Assembly: GCF_000371925.1 (NCBI RefSeq)
Contig: NZ_AQVE01000014.1
Location: 33,134 to 97,133, forward strand
DNA from: Thiolinea disciformis DSM 14473
GTDB lineage: Bacteria; Pseudomonadota; Gammaproteobacteria; Thiotrichales; Thiotrichaceae
Reading direction: 5' to 3'
DNA: 64,000 nt
Under the pieces are notes generated by a model. The model was not told the origin of the DNA. It saw only the letters and a list, made by a program, of their open reading frames with translations, and did no database searches. This document shows positions 35,945 through 46,143 of the stretch, piece by piece (position 1 is the stretch's first letter; each line of letters opens with the position of its first letter). The position numbers and the translations under genes were made by a program.

Positions 35945-37249
35945 ATGCAAGTTTCTGTAGAGACAACAGGGAAAATTGGGCGCAAAATGACGGTAGAAGT
36001 GCCTGCCGAACGTGTAGACCAAGCGGTAGATAGCCGTCTAAAAAATCTAGCCAAGCGCGTTCGTATCGATGGTTTCCGTCCGGGTAAAGTCCCCTTTAAT
36101 GTTGTCAAAGCGCGTTATGGTCAATCTGTTCATCAAGAAGTGGTTGGTGAAGTTTTAGAAGAAACGTTCCGAGAAGCAGCCACCAGTCAGCAACTACGTG
36201 TCGCTGGTTTGCCTAATATCGATTTAAAAACATTGCAAGCTGGTCAGCCCTTAGCTTATGTGGCTAGTTTTGAAATTTACCCAGACTTTGAAATCGCCGA
36301 TGTGTCAGGCCTAGAATTAACGCGCCCGGTGGCCAGCGTACAAGAGTCTGATATTGATAAAATGTTGGAAACTATTCGTAAGCAACAACGCACTTGGGTC
36401 GACGTTGAGCGTCCTGCTAAAGAAGGTGATTTAGTCACATTAGATTTCGATGGTTCTTTGGAAGGCGAGACGTTTGAGGGCGGTCAGGCTAGTGACTATC
36501 GCGTTGAGTTGGGCGCAGGTCGTATGCTAAAAGACTTCGAAACGGCTTTGGAAGGTATGAGTGCTGGTGATGAGAAAGTCGCTGATGTTGCTTTCCCTGA
36601 AGATTACCAAGCGGAAAATTTGAAGGGAAAAACAGCCCAATTCAAGTTAACTGTTAGCAAAGTACAAGAAGCTGTTTTGCCTGAATTGACCGATGATTTT
36701 ATTAAGCAATTTGGCGTTGAACAGGGCGGTGTAGAAGGTTTCCGCCAAGAAGTGCGTAAGAATATGGAGCGTGAATTAGGCAATGCGCTCAAAGTTAACG
36801 TTAAACAACAAGTCATGGATGGCTTGGCAAAACTGCACGACGTTGAGCTACCAGAAGCTTTAGTTAAAGACGAAATCCAACATATTCGTCAAGAGTTTTC
36901 GCAAAATATGCAGGCTCCTGCCAATAATATTCCTGATGAGCTTTTCAAACCACAAGCTGAGCGCCGGGTTAAGTTGGGGCTGATTGTGGGTGAAGTGATT
37001 CGCCAAAAAGGTCTGAAACTGGATCCAGCAAAAGTGGATGAGATGTTAGACTCATTGGCAGCTTCTTATGAAGAGCCTGCTGCACTGATCAAATACTACC
37101 GTTCTAATCGTCAGGCCATGCAAACCGTAGAAGCGGCGGTGATGGAAGACATGATTGTGGATTGGGTAGTGAATCAAGCGAAAGTGACCGAGGAAGCGCG
37201 CGATTTTGATAGCGTGATGAGTCGGGCACAGGATCGTGTAGCTGCTTAA
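35945..37249 (+). CDS. tig: trigger factor
   Basis: A 434-residue ribosome-associated chaperone with peptidyl-prolyl isomerase activity. The N-terminal ribosome-binding domain carries FRPGKVP (the signature loop near residues 44-50). The FKBP-type domain spans about 150-245 ([20 protein letters not shown]), and a helical C-terminal substrate-binding domain follows. The start [15 protein letters not shown] matches the family. First of the tig-clpP-clpX-lon run handling nascent and damaged proteins. Confidence 0.97.
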   Translation: MQVSVETTGKIGRKMTVEVPAERVDQAVDSRLKNLAKRVRIDGFRPGKVPFNVVKARYGQSVHQEVVGEVLEETFREAATSQQLRVAGLPNIDLKTLQAGQPLAYVASFEIYPDFEIADVSGLELTRPVASVQESDIDKMLETIRKQQRTWVDVERPAKEGDLVTLDFDGSLEGETFEGGQASDYRVELGAGRMLKDFETALEGMSAGDEKVADVAFPEDYQAENLKGKTAQFKLTVSKVQEAVLPELTDDFIKQFGVEQGGVEGFRQEVRKNMERELGNALKVNVKQQVMDGLAKLHDVELPEALVKDEIQHIRQEFSQNMQAPANNIPDELFKPQAERRVKLGLIVGEVIRQKGLKLDPAKVDEMLDSLAASYEEPAALIKYYRSNRQAMQTVEAAVMEDMIVDWVVNQAKVTEEARDFDSVMSRAQDRVAA

Positions 37250-37275
37250 TCGATACTTTAGGAGTAGCTTCAATA

Positions 37276-37896
37276 ATGTCTAACCAATACGGTGGGATGC
37301 CAACCAAAGCACTGAATTTAGTGCCCATGGTCATTGAGCAATCATCACGTGGTGAACGTGCTTATGATATTTACTCGCGCTTATTAAAAGAGCGTGTAAT
37401 TTTCTGTGTGGGACCTGTCGAAGATTACATGGCTAATGTAATTGTCGCGCAGTTGTTGTTTTTGGAATCAGAAAATCCTGAAAAAGATATTCATCTTTAT
37501 ATCAATTCGCCCGGTGGTGTGGTTACTGCGGGTATGTCTATCTATGACACCATGCAGTTTATTAAGCCACAAGTGAGTACCTTGTGTATTGGTCAGGCGG
37601 CCAGTATGGGTGCTGTCTTATTAGCCGGTGGTGCAGCGGGTAAGCGTTTTGCTTTACCACATTCACGCGTCATGATTCATCAGCCTTTAGGCGGTTTCCA
37701 AGGGCAGGCATCAGATATTGAAATTCATGCACGTGAAATTCTAAAGGTGCGCGAAGAGTTAAATAAGGTCTTGTCGCGCCATACCGGTAAGCCGCTGGAA
37801 AGAGTCGAGCAAGATACGGATCGCGACAATTTCATGACAGCTCAGCAAGCAAAGGATTATGGTTTGATTGACCAAATTCTTACCGAGCGCGCCTAG
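37276..37896 (+). CDS. clpP: ATP-dependent Clp protease proteolytic subunit
   Basis: A 206-residue serine protease that forms the tetradecameric degradation chamber capped by ClpX or ClpA. Catalytic triad visible: Ser110 in GQAASMGA, His135 in MIHQPLGG, Asp184 in [10 protein letters not shown] short N-terminal propeptide is expected to be removed. It lies 26 bp after tig with GGAG before the ATG, and a terminator separates it from clpX. Confidence 0.98.
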   Translation: MSNQYGGMPTKALNLVPMVIEQSSRGERAYDIYSRLLKERVIFCVGPVEDYMANVIVAQLLFLESENPEKDIHLYINSPGGVVTAGMSIYDTMQFIKPQVSTLCIGQAASMGAVLLAGGAAGKRFALPHSRVMIHQPLGGFQGQASDIEIHAREILKVREELNKVLSRHTGKPLERVEQDTDRDNFMTAQQAKDYGLIDQILTERA

Positions 37897-37930
37897 TTTA
37901 ATGAGCTTCAGCGTCACTGTATTTATTAAG

Positions 37931-37958
37931 CAGCCTGTTAATCAGGCTGTTTTTATTT
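37931..37958 (+). terminator. terminator of tig-clpP
   Basis: CAGCCTG-ttaat-CAGGCTG followed by TTTTTATTT, 35 bp beyond clpP. Confidence 0.88.
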
Positions 37959-38098
37959 CTATTTCTGGTTAAATCGTTAGATAACTCTTAGAATCTATAA
38001 TAAAGATGGTTGAAATTAGCGGTTTTATCCCGACATACTACGGTTAATGATGTTTTTTTGAGGGTTGTCAGTGCAGTCTGGCATGAATAGAGGTTCTG

Positions 38099-39379
38099 AT
38101 GAGTAAAGATAAAAAAGGCAGCCAAGACAACAGTAAATTGTTGTATTGCTCGTTTTGCGGAAAAAGTCAGCATGAAGTGCGCAAACTGATTGCCGGTCCT
38201 TCTGTATTTATCTGCGACGAATGCGTGGATTTGTGTAACGACATCATTCAAGAAGAAATGACGTCTAGCCATGATGAAGTGGATGAAAAGTCATCCTTGC
38301 CAACCCCTCGCGAAATTAGCCAAAGCTTAGACGAATATGTTATTGGGCAAGAGCTAGCCAAAAAAGTTCTAGCAGTCGCGGTTTATAATCATTACAAACG
38401 GCTCTTTAAAAAGACTGGTAAGGACGATGTAGAGCTGGCGAAAAGCAATATTTTGCTCATTGGTCCAACCGGTAGTGGCAAAACCTTATTGGCGGAAACT
38501 TTGGCGCGTCTTTTAAATGTGCCTTTTACGATGGCCGATGCCACTACCTTGACGGAAGCAGGGTACGTGGGTGAGGACGTTGAAAATATCATCCAAAAAT
38601 TGCTGCAAAAATGCGATTACGATGTTGAAAAAGCGCAGTCAGGGATCGTGTATATTGACGAAATCGACAAAATTTCGCGCAAATCAGATAATCCTTCGAT
38701 TACGCGTGATGTGTCGGGTGAAGGCGTGCAGCAAGCCTTATTGAAGTTAATTGAAGGGACAATTGCTTCCGTTCCACCCCAAGGTGGTCGTAAACATCCG
38801 CAACAAGAATTTTTGCAAGTCGATACGAAAAACATTCTCTTTATTTGTGGCGGCGCATTTGCTGGTATGGATAAGGTGATTAAGGATCGTACCGAAAAGG
38901 GCAGTATTGGTTTCTCGGCAGCCGTCAAATCAGCCGACAATAGTCGTAGTTTTGGTGATGTGATTCGCGATATTGAAGCCGAAGACTTAGTGCGCTATGG
39001 CTTGATTCCTGAGTTTGTCGGTCGTTTGCCAGTGGTGGCGACCTTGGATGAGCTGAATGAAGAGGCTTTGGTGCGTATCTTAACTGAGCCGAAAAATGCT
39101 TTAACCAAGCAGTATGGCAAATTGTTTTCCATGGAAGGTGCGGAGTTGGTATTCCGTGAAGAAGCCTTACATGCCATCGCGAAGAAAGCGATGGAGCGTA
39201 AAACAGGTGCACGCGGTTTAAGAACCATTATGGAAAAAATCTTATTAGATACCATGTATGATTTACCATCCGAGCGCTCGGTTAGCAAGGTGGTGGTGGA
39301 TGAGGGTGTCGTGAATGGTGACACTACTCCCTATTTGATTTACGAAAACCCTGAGCCGAAAGCCGCTGCTGCTGAATAA
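38099..39379 (+). CDS. clpX: ATP-dependent Clp protease ATP-binding subunit ClpX
   Basis: A 426-residue AAA+ unfoldase that recognises tagged substrates and feeds ClpP. N-terminal zinc-binding domain [11 protein letters not shown]...CDECVDLC (about 15-45), Walker A GPTGSGKT (about 121), Walker [11 protein letters not shown], and the ClpP-contact IGF loop in [13 protein letters not shown] lies 8 bases before the ATG. A perfect TATAAT at 37996-38001 may be the -10 of its own promoter; the -35 is weak. Confidence 0.98.
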   Translation: MSKDKKGSQDNSKLLYCSFCGKSQHEVRKLIAGPSVFICDECVDLCNDIIQEEMTSSHDEVDEKSSLPTPREISQSLDEYVIGQELAKKVLAVAVYNHYKRLFKKTGKDDVELAKSNILLIGPTGSGKTLLAETLARLLNVPFTMADATTLTEAGYVGEDVENIIQKLLQKCDYDVEKAQSGIVYIDEIDKISRKSDNPSITRDVSGEGVQQALLKLIEGTIASVPPQGGRKHPQQEFLQVDTKNILFICGGAFAGMDKVIKDRTEKGSIGFSAAVKSADNSRSFGDVIRDIEAEDLVRYGLIPEFVGRLPVVATLDELNEEALVRILTEPKNALTKQYGKLFSMEGAELVFREEALHAIAKKAMERKTGARGLRTIMEKILLDTMYDLPSERSVSKVVVDEGVVNGDTTPYLIYENPEPKAAAAE

Positions 39380-39386
39380 CTCTTTG

Positions 39387-39418
39387 AGCTGCTCCGAGCG
39401 AGTTCGGAGTAGCTTTTC
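39387..39418 (+). terminator. terminator of clpX
   Basis: AGCTGCTCCGA and TCGGAGTAGCT (one G-U pair) form a hairpin followed by TTTTC, a few bases beyond the clpX stop. Confidence 0.82.
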
Positions 39419-39481
39419 ATTGGCTGCCAAAGCCCTAGTTCTATTTAATGTTTCTGGTGTGTCACCACATGAGGTGTTTAA

Positions 39482-41941
39482 ATGCCAGCTAAATCTGCTA
39501 AATACGAGAAACTTGAAACCATGAATTCACAGGTAGTTCCGGTTCTGCCATTGCGTGACGTTGTCGTTTATCCCCATATGGTTATCCCCTTATTTGTGGG
39601 ACGCGAAAAGTCAATTCACGCCCTTGAGGCAGCGATGGCGGAAGACAAGCAAGTCTTATTAGTAGCGCAAAAAAGTGCTGATATTGATGACCCCGATTTA
39701 AGCGATGTGCATACACTAGGCACCTTATCGACGATTCTGCAATTATTAAAGTTACCTGATGGTACTTTAAAGGTGTTGGTAGAAGGCTTAGAACGCGCTG
39801 AAATGGTCGAAATTGACGAAGAGCGTGATTATTTTGCCGCTAAGGTTGAATTGCGCCCAACATTGACGGAGTTTGATGCGCGTAAGGGCGAAGTGCTGAT
39901 GCGCTCCATGAGTAATTTATTTGAGCAGTATGCCAAGCTGAGCAAAAAAATTTCTACGGAAACAGTGTCTGCTGTGACCAGCATTGAGGATCCGGCACGC
40001 ATGGCAGATACCATCGCGGGCTATATGAGCCTCAAGATTAATCGTAAGCAAGAATTGCTAGAAATATTGGATGCGACTGAGCGTATTCAGCAGTTAATTG
40101 AGTTGATTGAAAATGAGTTGGATTTGCTGCAAGTTGAGAAAAAGATTCGCGGGCGAGTTAAGCAGCAGATGGAAAAGACTCAACGTGAGTATTATCTAAA
40201 TGAGCAAATTAAGGCGATTCAGAAAGAGCTTGGTGATTTAGATGATAATGCGCCGAATGAAGTTGAGGAGTTAAGTCGCAAAATTGCCAAAGCTGGTATG
40301 TCGAAGGAAGCGCGTGATAAAGCAACCGCAGAGCTGAATAAGTTAAAAATGATGTCACCGATGTCAGCGGAAGCGACGGTGGTGCGCAATTATATTGACT
40401 GGATGGTCAATTTGCCGTGGAAGAAAAAATCTAAAGTCTTATCCGATTTAGCGGTAGCAGAAAAAATTCTGAACGAAGACCATTATGGTCTCGATGAGGT
40501 CAAGGAGCGTATTTTAGAATTCTTAGCTGTGCAGCAGCGTGTTAAGAAAATCAAAGGGCCTATTTTGTGTTTAGTGGGACCGCCCGGGGTTGGCAAAACC
40601 TCTTTGGGGCAGTCCATTGCACGGGCCACAGGGCGTAAGTTTACGCGTATGGCTTTAGGCGGGGTGCGTGATGAGGCTGAGATTCGTGGCCACCGCCGTA
40701 CTTATATTGGTTCTTTGCCCGGTAAAATTATTCAGAATTTAAGTAAGGTGGGTACACGTAATCCACTATTCTTATTGGATGAAATCGATAAGATGTCCAC
40801 CGATTTTCGGGGTGATCCCTCTTCAGCCTTGTTAGAAGTCCTTGATCCTGAGCAGAATCACACATTCTCCGATCATTATCTGGAAGTTGATTTTGATTTG
40901 TCGGATGTCATGTTTGTAGCCACATCCAATAGTATGCGCATTCCAGGACCTTTGTTGGATCGTATGGAAGTGATTCGGATTCCGGGCTATACCGAAGATG
41001 AAAAGATTAATATTGCTAAGAATTACCTTATCCCAAAGCAGTTAAAAGCGAATGGTCTGCGTGAAGGTGAGTTAATTCTTTCTGATGCGGCTTTGATTGA
41101 TATTATTCGCCATTACACCCGTGAAGCGGGTGTGCGTAATCTGGATCGGGAAATTTCGAAAATTTGCCGCAAAGCGATTAAGCAACATTTATTAAGTAAT
41201 AAAGCTAAGGCAAAAACGACGGTTACCCCTAAAAATCTGCATAAGTTTTTGGGTGTGCAGCAATATGATTACGGCCGTGGCCATAAAGAAAACCAGGTGG
41301 GGCAAGTCACGGGTTTGGCATGGACGTCAGTCGGTGGGGACTTACTCACTATTGAAAGTGCGCTCTTACCTGGAGCGGGTGCGGTGAAGAGTACGGGGCG
41401 CTTAGGCGAGGTGATGAAAGAGTCGATTCATGCGGCTGAAACAGTCGTGAAAAGTCGGGCTGCCTTGTTAGGATTAAAGCGTAGCTTTATTCGCAAGCAC
41501 AATGTGCATATTCATGTCCCTGAAGGTGCAACACCCAAAGATGGCCCAAGTGCTGGTATTGGGATGGTCACTACGATGGTGTCTGCCATGACCGGTATTC
41601 CGGTGCGTGCCGACGTAGCAATGACCGGTGAAATCACTTTGCGCGGTGAAGTATTACCGATTGGTGGCTTAAAAGAAAAGCTCTTGGCGGCTCATCGTGG
41701 TGGTATTAAATTGGTGCTCATTCCTCGCGATAATGAAAAGGATCTGGCGGAAGTGCCTGATACGGTCAAAAAAGGCTTGGAAATTCGTCCTGTCAAATGG
41801 ATTGATGAGGTTTTGCAATTAGCGTTGGAGCGTATGCCTGAACCATTAAGTGCCGATGATGACGATGATGAAAACGAGAGTAAATCCGTTCCATCGGTCC
41901 CAATTGCTGAGGAAAATGCTGAGCCAGCCCGTACCCACTGA
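39482..41941 (+). CDS. lon: ATP-dependent protease Lon (LonA)
   Basis: An 819-residue AAA+ serine protease that degrades misfolded and regulatory proteins. N-terminal LAN domain (PVLPLRDVVVYPHMVIPLFVGR, about 20-210), coiled coil, Walker A GPPGVGKTS (about 365), Walker B LLDEIDKM, and the C-terminal protease with the catalytic serine in DGPSAGIGM (about 690) and the lysine in the downstream GLKEKLLAA segment. An acidic tail (ADDDDDENES) ends the protein. GAGG precedes the ATG. I see no sigma-32 promoter immediately upstream. Confidence 0.98.
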   Translation: MPAKSAKYEKLETMNSQVVPVLPLRDVVVYPHMVIPLFVGREKSIHALEAAMAEDKQVLLVAQKSADIDDPDLSDVHTLGTLSTILQLLKLPDGTLKVLVEGLERAEMVEIDEERDYFAAKVELRPTLTEFDARKGEVLMRSMSNLFEQYAKLSKKISTETVSAVTSIEDPARMADTIAGYMSLKINRKQELLEILDATERIQQLIELIENELDLLQVEKKIRGRVKQQMEKTQREYYLNEQIKAIQKELGDLDDNAPNEVEELSRKIAKAGMSKEARDKATAELNKLKMMSPMSAEATVVRNYIDWMVNLPWKKKSKVLSDLAVAEKILNEDHYGLDEVKERILEFLAVQQRVKKIKGPILCLVGPPGVGKTSLGQSIARATGRKFTRMALGGVRDEAEIRGHRRTYIGSLPGKIIQNLSKVGTRNPLFLLDEIDKMSTDFRGDPSSALLEVLDPEQNHTFSDHYLEVDFDLSDVMFVATSNSMRIPGPLLDRMEVIRIPGYTEDEKINIAKNYLIPKQLKANGLREGELILSDAALIDIIRHYTREAGVRNLDREISKICRKAIKQHLLSNKAKAKTTVTPKNLHKFLGVQQYDYGRGHKENQVGQVTGLAWTSVGGDLLTIESALLPGAGAVKSTGRLGEVMKESIHAAETVVKSRAALLGLKRSFIRKHNVHIHVPEGATPKDGPSAGIGMVTTMVSAMTGIPVRADVAMTGEITLRGEVLPIGGLKEKLLAAHRGGIKLVLIPRDNEKDLAEVPDTVKKGLEIRPVKWIDEVLQLALERMPEPLSADDDDDENESKSVPSVPIAEENAEPARTH

Positions 41942-41981
41942 GCTGCAGAGCCATTTTATAGCAATTTCAGGCTGAAATTGG

Positions 41982-42011
41982 TTGACACCTTTTCAAGCGG
42001 ACTGGTATAAC
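41982..42011 (+). promoter_or_regulatory. sigma-70 promoter of hupB
   Basis: TTGACA, 18-base spacer, TATAAC, about 90 bp before hupB. A small palindrome (CAATTTCAG-g-CTGAAATTG, 41962-41980) abuts the -35 and could be an operator or the lon transcript end. Confidence 0.75.
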
Positions 42012-42102
42012 AGTGATGCATATTCGCACCCGTCGTTTTTTCGCGACAAAGTGTGGGAGAAATGCTCCGGTTTCCCTAATAACGAATTCAAAGGACTTTT
42101 TC

Positions 42103-42375
42103 ATGAATAAAACTGAATTGATTGATGCAGTGTCTGCTAAATCAGGGCTGACGAAGGCGGATAGCGATCGTGCATTTAAAGCCATGGTGGATGTGGTCAC
42201 GGAAGCACTCGCAAAGGGCGATCAGGTTTCTTTAATTGGTTTTGGCACTTTCTTAGTTCGTGAGCGTAAAGCACGTACTGGTCGTAATCCACGCACCAAT
42301 GAAACGATTAAAATTGATGCAGCAAAAATTCCTGCATTTAAAGCTGGTAAAGCTTTGAAAGATGCAGTAAACTAA
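42103..42375 (+). CDS. hupB: DNA-binding protein HU-beta
   Basis: A 90-residue histone-like nucleoid protein. I start it at the ATG at 42103 (MNKTELIDAVSAKSG) with AAGGAC ahead; the longer frame from 42013 adds an unrelated cysteine-rich lead. The flexible DNA-binding arm GFGTFLVRERKARTGRNPRT is complete. It follows lon as in E. coli. Only 15 bp separate it from tRNA-Val, with no terminator between, so mRNA and tRNAs probably share a transcript. Confidence 0.97.
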   Translation: MNKTELIDAVSAKSGLTKADSDRAFKAMVDVVTEALAKGDQVSLIGFGTFLVRERKARTGRNPRTNETIKIDAAKIPAFKAGKALKDAVN

Positions 42376-42390
42376 TGCGCTTTCCGGTAT

Positions 42391-42466
42391 GGGTGATTAG
42401 CTCAATTGGTAGAGCATCGCCCTTACAAGGCGAGGGTTGGGGGTTCGAGTCCCTCATCACCCACCA
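42391..42466 (+). tRNA. tRNA-Val (TAC), copy 1
   Basis: A 76-nt cloverleaf with encoded CCA. Acceptor GGGTGAT/ATCACCC, anticodon stem TCGCC/GGCGA with loop CTTACAA giving TAC. The gene is repeated identically at 42653. Confidence 0.97.
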
Positions 42467-42489
42467 TATTGGAATATAGTTTAAACAGC

Positions 42490-42566
42490 GGAGTGGTAGT
42501 TCAGTTGGTCAGAATACCGGCCTGTCACGCCGGGGGTCGCGGGTTCGAGCCCCGTCCACTCCGCCA
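42490..42566 (+). tRNA. tRNA-Asp (GTC), copy 1
   Basis: A 77-nt cloverleaf with encoded CCA. Acceptor GGAGTGG/CCACTCC, discriminator G, anticodon arm CCGGC-CTGTCAC-GCCGG giving GTC. Confidence 0.97.
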
Positions 42567-42575
42567 CTTATTCTA

Positions 42576-42600
42576 AAGGATGCACAGCGCATCCTTTTTT
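42576..42600 (+). terminator. terminator between the tRNA pairs
   Basis: AAGGATGC-acagc-GCATCCTT followed by TTTT, 10 bp after tRNA-Asp copy 1. It probably ends the hupB/tRNA transcript. Confidence 0.88.
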
Positions 42601-42652
42601 ATTGAAAGATATAATTCGTTCATCCCTTAGGATTGAAGTTGTAATTCAATAT

Positions 42653-42728
42653 GGGTGATTAGCTCAATTGGTAGAGCATCGCCCTTACAAGGCGAGGGTT
42701 GGGGGTTCGAGTCCCTCATCACCCACCA
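42653..42728 (+). tRNA. tRNA-Val (TAC), copy 2
   Basis: Identical by eye to copy 1. As it follows a terminator it needs its own promoter; a TATAAT at 42610-42615 is a possible -10 without a clear -35. Confidence 0.97.
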
Positions 42729-42751
42729 TATTGGAATATGGTTTAAACAGC

Positions 42752-42828
42752 GGAGTGGTAGTTCAGTTGGTCAGAATACCGGCCTGTCACGCCGGGGGTC
42801 GCGGGTTCGAGCCCCGTCCACTCCGCCA
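42752..42828 (+). tRNA. tRNA-Asp (GTC), copy 2
   Basis: Identical by eye to copy 1. No hairpin-plus-T terminator was found after it, only a T-rich run (TTCTTTTTTCTTCCCC). Confidence 0.97.
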
Positions 42829-42950
42829 TTCTTAAACCTTAGATTGATTCTTTTTTCTTCCCCTGACTACCAGCATTTTGTATGATGCTGCACCAGTCGC
42901 CGCTAGTAGCGACCTCACACTTCTTAAACATTAACTAAAATACAGAACTC

Positions 42951-44822
42951 ATGTTACAGAATCTCCACGATAATATTAAAGGTTGGGCTTCCTACGTTAT
43001 TGTTGGGATGCTGATTGTTCCCTTTGCCTTATGGGGTATTAACTCCTATTTTGATGGTGGGAAGGCCATACCAGCAGCCACGGTGAATGGTGAAGAAATT
43101 TCTAGTATGCAGGCACAAAATCGTTTGGCGCAAATACGTCAACAATTTGGCCCCATGGCAGCGAATATGGATCCGACCACGCTAAAGAATATGGCCTTAG
43201 ATGGAGTAATCACCCAAGAGCTAATGCGCCAAAAAGTTAAAGAGCAAGGTTATCGCGCTACGCCGCAACAAGTATTTGATGTGATTGCAGGCATGGAAGC
43301 TTTCCAAAAAGATGGCAAATTTGATCGTGCTCAATATGAGTCTATTCTTAATGCTAATCGCCGTAGCTCATTGGAATTTGAACAAGGTATTTTAGATGAT
43401 TTAACCAATAGCCAATTTCAAAAAGGTATTGCGGAGACCGCTTTCATTACCAAAGCACAAGCTACTCAGTATCAAGCACTGCAAAATCAAAAGCGTGATG
43501 TGTCCAGTTTTACGGTTAAGGCGGCTGATTTTGAAGCGCAAATTCAAGTGACTGATCAGCAAATTAATGAGTACTACGAAAAAAATAAGTCAAGTTATAT
43601 GACCGAAGAGCGTATCAAGGTGTCGTACTTGACGCTTAAACAAGATGATTATGCTAAACAGGTTCAAGTCGATGAGGCTGGCCTGCAGGCTTATTATGAG
43701 CAAAATAACGATAAGTACATCACGCCAGAGTCGCGCCAAACGAGCCATGTTTTGGTGGCGGTAACCGAGCCGAGCAAAGATGCTGAAGCGAAGGCTAAAG
43801 CCGATGCGCTTTATGCGGATATCCTAGCCAATAAAAAGACTTTTGAGCAAGCAGTGGCCGAGTCAGATGATAAAGACACCGCGGCTAAAGGTGGTGCTTT
43901 AGGCGAAGTTGTGGTGGGTGATTGGGATCCTAATTTTGAAAAGGCAGTGTTTGCGTTAGAGCTGAATAAAGTATCTGAGCCTATTAAAACGCAACGTGGT
44001 TATGAGTTGGCATTAGTAACAGCGATTAAGCCTGCTGAGCAAAAAAGCTTTGCGGATGTGAAAGCACAAGTTGAAACGGATTTTCGAAATACTGAGGCTG
44101 AGAAAATCTTTCAAGAGAAACTCCAATCGGTACAAAATATTGCTTATGAGCAAAGTGGTGATTTAGCACCTGCGGCGAAAGCGGCTGGATTAACCATTCA
44201 GGAAAGTGATTGGTTTACTCAAAATGCAGGTACAGGCATTGCTGAAAATCCTAAAGTACGTCAAGCCGCTTTTTCAGAAGATGTGCTCAAATCGGGTAAG
44301 AATTCAGCGCTTATTCCTGTGACTGATACCGAAGGGGTTGTTGTGCGTCTGGCTTCGCAAGAAGCACCCGCGCAAAAACCTTTGGCAGATGTTAAAGAGA
44401 TGATTGTCGCTAGTTTGAAGGCTGAGGAAGCGCGTAAGCAAGCCGAAGCAAAAGGTAAAGAGTTATTGGAGAAAGTAAAAGCGGGTGGCTGGGCAGCTCT
44501 GGAGGCAGCAGGGATACCTACTACAGCCGTGCAAAAATCGGGGCTGATCGGTCGCTCGGATTCTGCTTTAAATCCAGAACTTGTGCAAAAAGCCTTTTCT
44601 ATGGGGCGTCCAGCAAAAGATCAATTCACTTGGGATAGTTTGATTCTCCCAACAGGCGATTATGTACTGTTATCCGTAGCGGCGGTGCAAGATGGCACCG
44701 ATGAGGCGGATGCCAATATAGCTAAAGGTTATAGTGCAAATCTTGGTAATCGTGAAGCCTTAGCCGCTATTGAGGCTTTACGCGAGCAGGCAAAGATCGA
44801 ACGTCATCCTGATAGTTTCTAA
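42951..44822 (+). CDS. ppiD: PpiD-type membrane-anchored periplasmic chaperone
   Basis: A 623-residue protein with one N-terminal inner-membrane helix (SYVIVGMLIVPFALWGINSY, about 13-32), a SurA-like chaperone domain, a parvulin-type domain (about 258-360; RQTSHVLVAVTEPSKDAEAK, GGALGEVVVGD) and a C-terminal helical domain. PpiD helps newly exported proteins fold near the Sec translocon. It follows hupB as in E. coli, here with the tRNA pairs in between. Shine-Dalgarno is weak. Confidence 0.93.
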   Translation: MLQNLHDNIKGWASYVIVGMLIVPFALWGINSYFDGGKAIPAATVNGEEISSMQAQNRLAQIRQQFGPMAANMDPTTLKNMALDGVITQELMRQKVKEQGYRATPQQVFDVIAGMEAFQKDGKFDRAQYESILNANRRSSLEFEQGILDDLTNSQFQKGIAETAFITKAQATQYQALQNQKRDVSSFTVKAADFEAQIQVTDQQINEYYEKNKSSYMTEERIKVSYLTLKQDDYAKQVQVDEAGLQAYYEQNNDKYITPESRQTSHVLVAVTEPSKDAEAKAKADALYADILANKKTFEQAVAESDDKDTAAKGGALGEVVVGDWDPNFEKAVFALELNKVSEPIKTQRGYELALVTAIKPAEQKSFADVKAQVETDFRNTEAEKIFQEKLQSVQNIAYEQSGDLAPAAKAAGLTIQESDWFTQNAGTGIAENPKVRQAAFSEDVLKSGKNSALIPVTDTEGVVVRLASQEAPAQKPLADVKEMIVASLKAEEARKQAEAKGKELLEKVKAGGWAALEAAGIPTTAVQKSGLIGRSDSALNPELVQKAFSMGRPAKDQFTWDSLILPTGDYVLLSVAAVQDGTDEADANIAKGYSANLGNREALAAIEALREQAKIERHPDSF

Positions 44823-44847
44823 TCCTTAAATTGCTTGTGCCACTGTT

Positions 44848-46143
44848 ATGAAAATTCATTTAAAAGCGCTGGGTTGTCGCTTAAACGAAGCCGAGTTGGA
44901 ACAGTGGTCGCAAGGATTTCGTGCCTCAGGACATCGGATTGTCACTGAGGCCGTTGACGCAGATGTCGTTATTTTAAATACCTGTGCCGTCACACAAGAA
45001 GCCTCCGCCAAATCCCGTCGCTTATTAAATCGTTTATACCGTGAAAATCCTGCGTCACATTTAGTAGTGAGTGGTTGCTATGCCACCTTAGAAGCCGAGC
45101 AAGTCGCTGCTAATTTAGGGGTTGATTTAGTCGTTCCTAATAGCGAAAAAGATCAGTTACCTCAGAAAGTTATGCAAGCATTCGCTTTGCCAACTATGCC
45201 ATCACTGGCGACCGAGCCGGGCGAAAATAGTCTATTTTTACGCGGACGGCATCGGGCGTTTATTAAAATTCAAGATGGTTGCCGTTATCGCTGTACCTTT
45301 TGTATTGTCACGGTAGCGCGTGGTGCGGAACGTAGTCGTGCTGAAGCAGACATCATTGCGGAGATTAATCAATTAGCCGAGCAAGGGATTAAAGAAATCG
45401 TTCTCACAGGTGTGCATGTCGGGGGTTATGGCAGCGACTTAGAGCACAGTTCTTTATACAGTTTAGTCAAGCGCTTATTGCAAGACACCGATATTCCGCG
45501 TATTCGGTTTGCCTCGGTAGAGCCTTGGGATTTACCTGACAATTTTTTTGAGCTCTTTGCCAACCCCCGTCTGATGCCCCATATGCACTTACCGATTCAG
45601 AGTGGTTCAGATAGCGTGTTAAGGCGTATGGCACGCCGTTGTAAGACCACTGAGTTCAAGCAATTATTAGCGCAGGCACGTAATAGCGTTGCAAATTTTA
45701 ATGTTACTACCGATATTATTGTCGGCTTTCCTGGTGAAACTGAGCAGGAATGGGAAGAGACATTAGCATTTGTTGAGGCGATTGGTTTTAGCCATATTCA
45801 CATTTTTTCCTATTCGCCACGCGCTGGCACAAAAGCGGCTGGTTTAGCTAATCCTGTACCAGAAGCGCTTAAAAAACAGCGTAGTCAAATGTTGCACAGT
45901 CTCGCTGAACAAGCCCGTCTGCAATGGCTCAAGCAGCAAGTGGGTAAAACACTACCGGTATTATGGGAGCAGCAAAAGAGTGACGCTGGACAGACCATTT
46001 ACACGGGATATACCTCCCATTATTGTAAAGTCAGTGCAATACGTCATGATCAAGCTAATTTAGACAATAGTATTTCGACGATGCGTCTGACAGGGCTTGA
46101 TGAAAGTGAAGGGGTATTGATTGGGGAATGGGATGCGGTTTAA
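44848..46143 (+). CDS. mtaB: tRNA (t6A37) methylthiotransferase MtaB
   Basis: A 431-residue radical-SAM methylthiotransferase that converts t6A to ms2t6A at position 37 of ANN-decoding tRNAs. The N-terminal UPF0004 domain carries three cluster cysteines (ALGCRLNEAE, NTCAVT, SGCYAT). The radical-SAM site is CRYRCTFC (CxxxCxxC), followed by LTGVHVGGYG. A short TRAM-like region ends the protein. The N-terminus MKIHLKALGCRLNEAE separates it from MiaB and RimO. It lies 25 bp after ppiD and may be co-transcribed. Confidence 0.93.
   Translation: MKIHLKALGCRLNEAELEQWSQGFRASGHRIVTEAVDADVVILNTCAVTQEASAKSRRLLNRLYRENPASHLVVSGCYATLEAEQVAANLGVDLVVPNSEKDQLPQKVMQAFALPTMPSLATEPGENSLFLRGRHRAFIKIQDGCRYRCTFCIVTVARGAERSRAEADIIAEINQLAEQGIKEIVLTGVHVGGYGSDLEHSSLYSLVKRLLQDTDIPRIRFASVEPWDLPDNFFELFANPRLMPHMHLPIQSGSDSVLRRMARRCKTTEFKQLLAQARNSVANFNVTTDIIVGFPGETEQEWEETLAFVEAIGFSHIHIFSYSPRAGTKAAGLANPVPEALKKQRSQMLHSLAEQARLQWLKQQVGKTLPVLWEQQKSDAGQTIYTGYTSHYCKVSAIRHDQANLDNSISTMRLTGLDESEGVLIGEWDAV

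Larger units (their letters stand above)
42391..42828 (+). repeat. tandem duplication of the tRNA-Val/tRNA-Asp pair
   Basis: The 176-bp block tRNA-Val, 23-bp spacer, tRNA-Asp (42391-42566) recurs at 42653-42828, a period of 262 bp. By eye the only difference is one base in the spacer (ATATAG versus ATATGG). The 86 bp between the copies contains a terminator. Confidence 0.93.

Noticed and set aside
42391..42828. Possible CRISPR or integrative-element attachment site at the duplicated tRNA pair
   Set aside because: The repeats are complete tRNA genes, not short spaced repeats, and no integrase or partial tRNA fragment is nearby.
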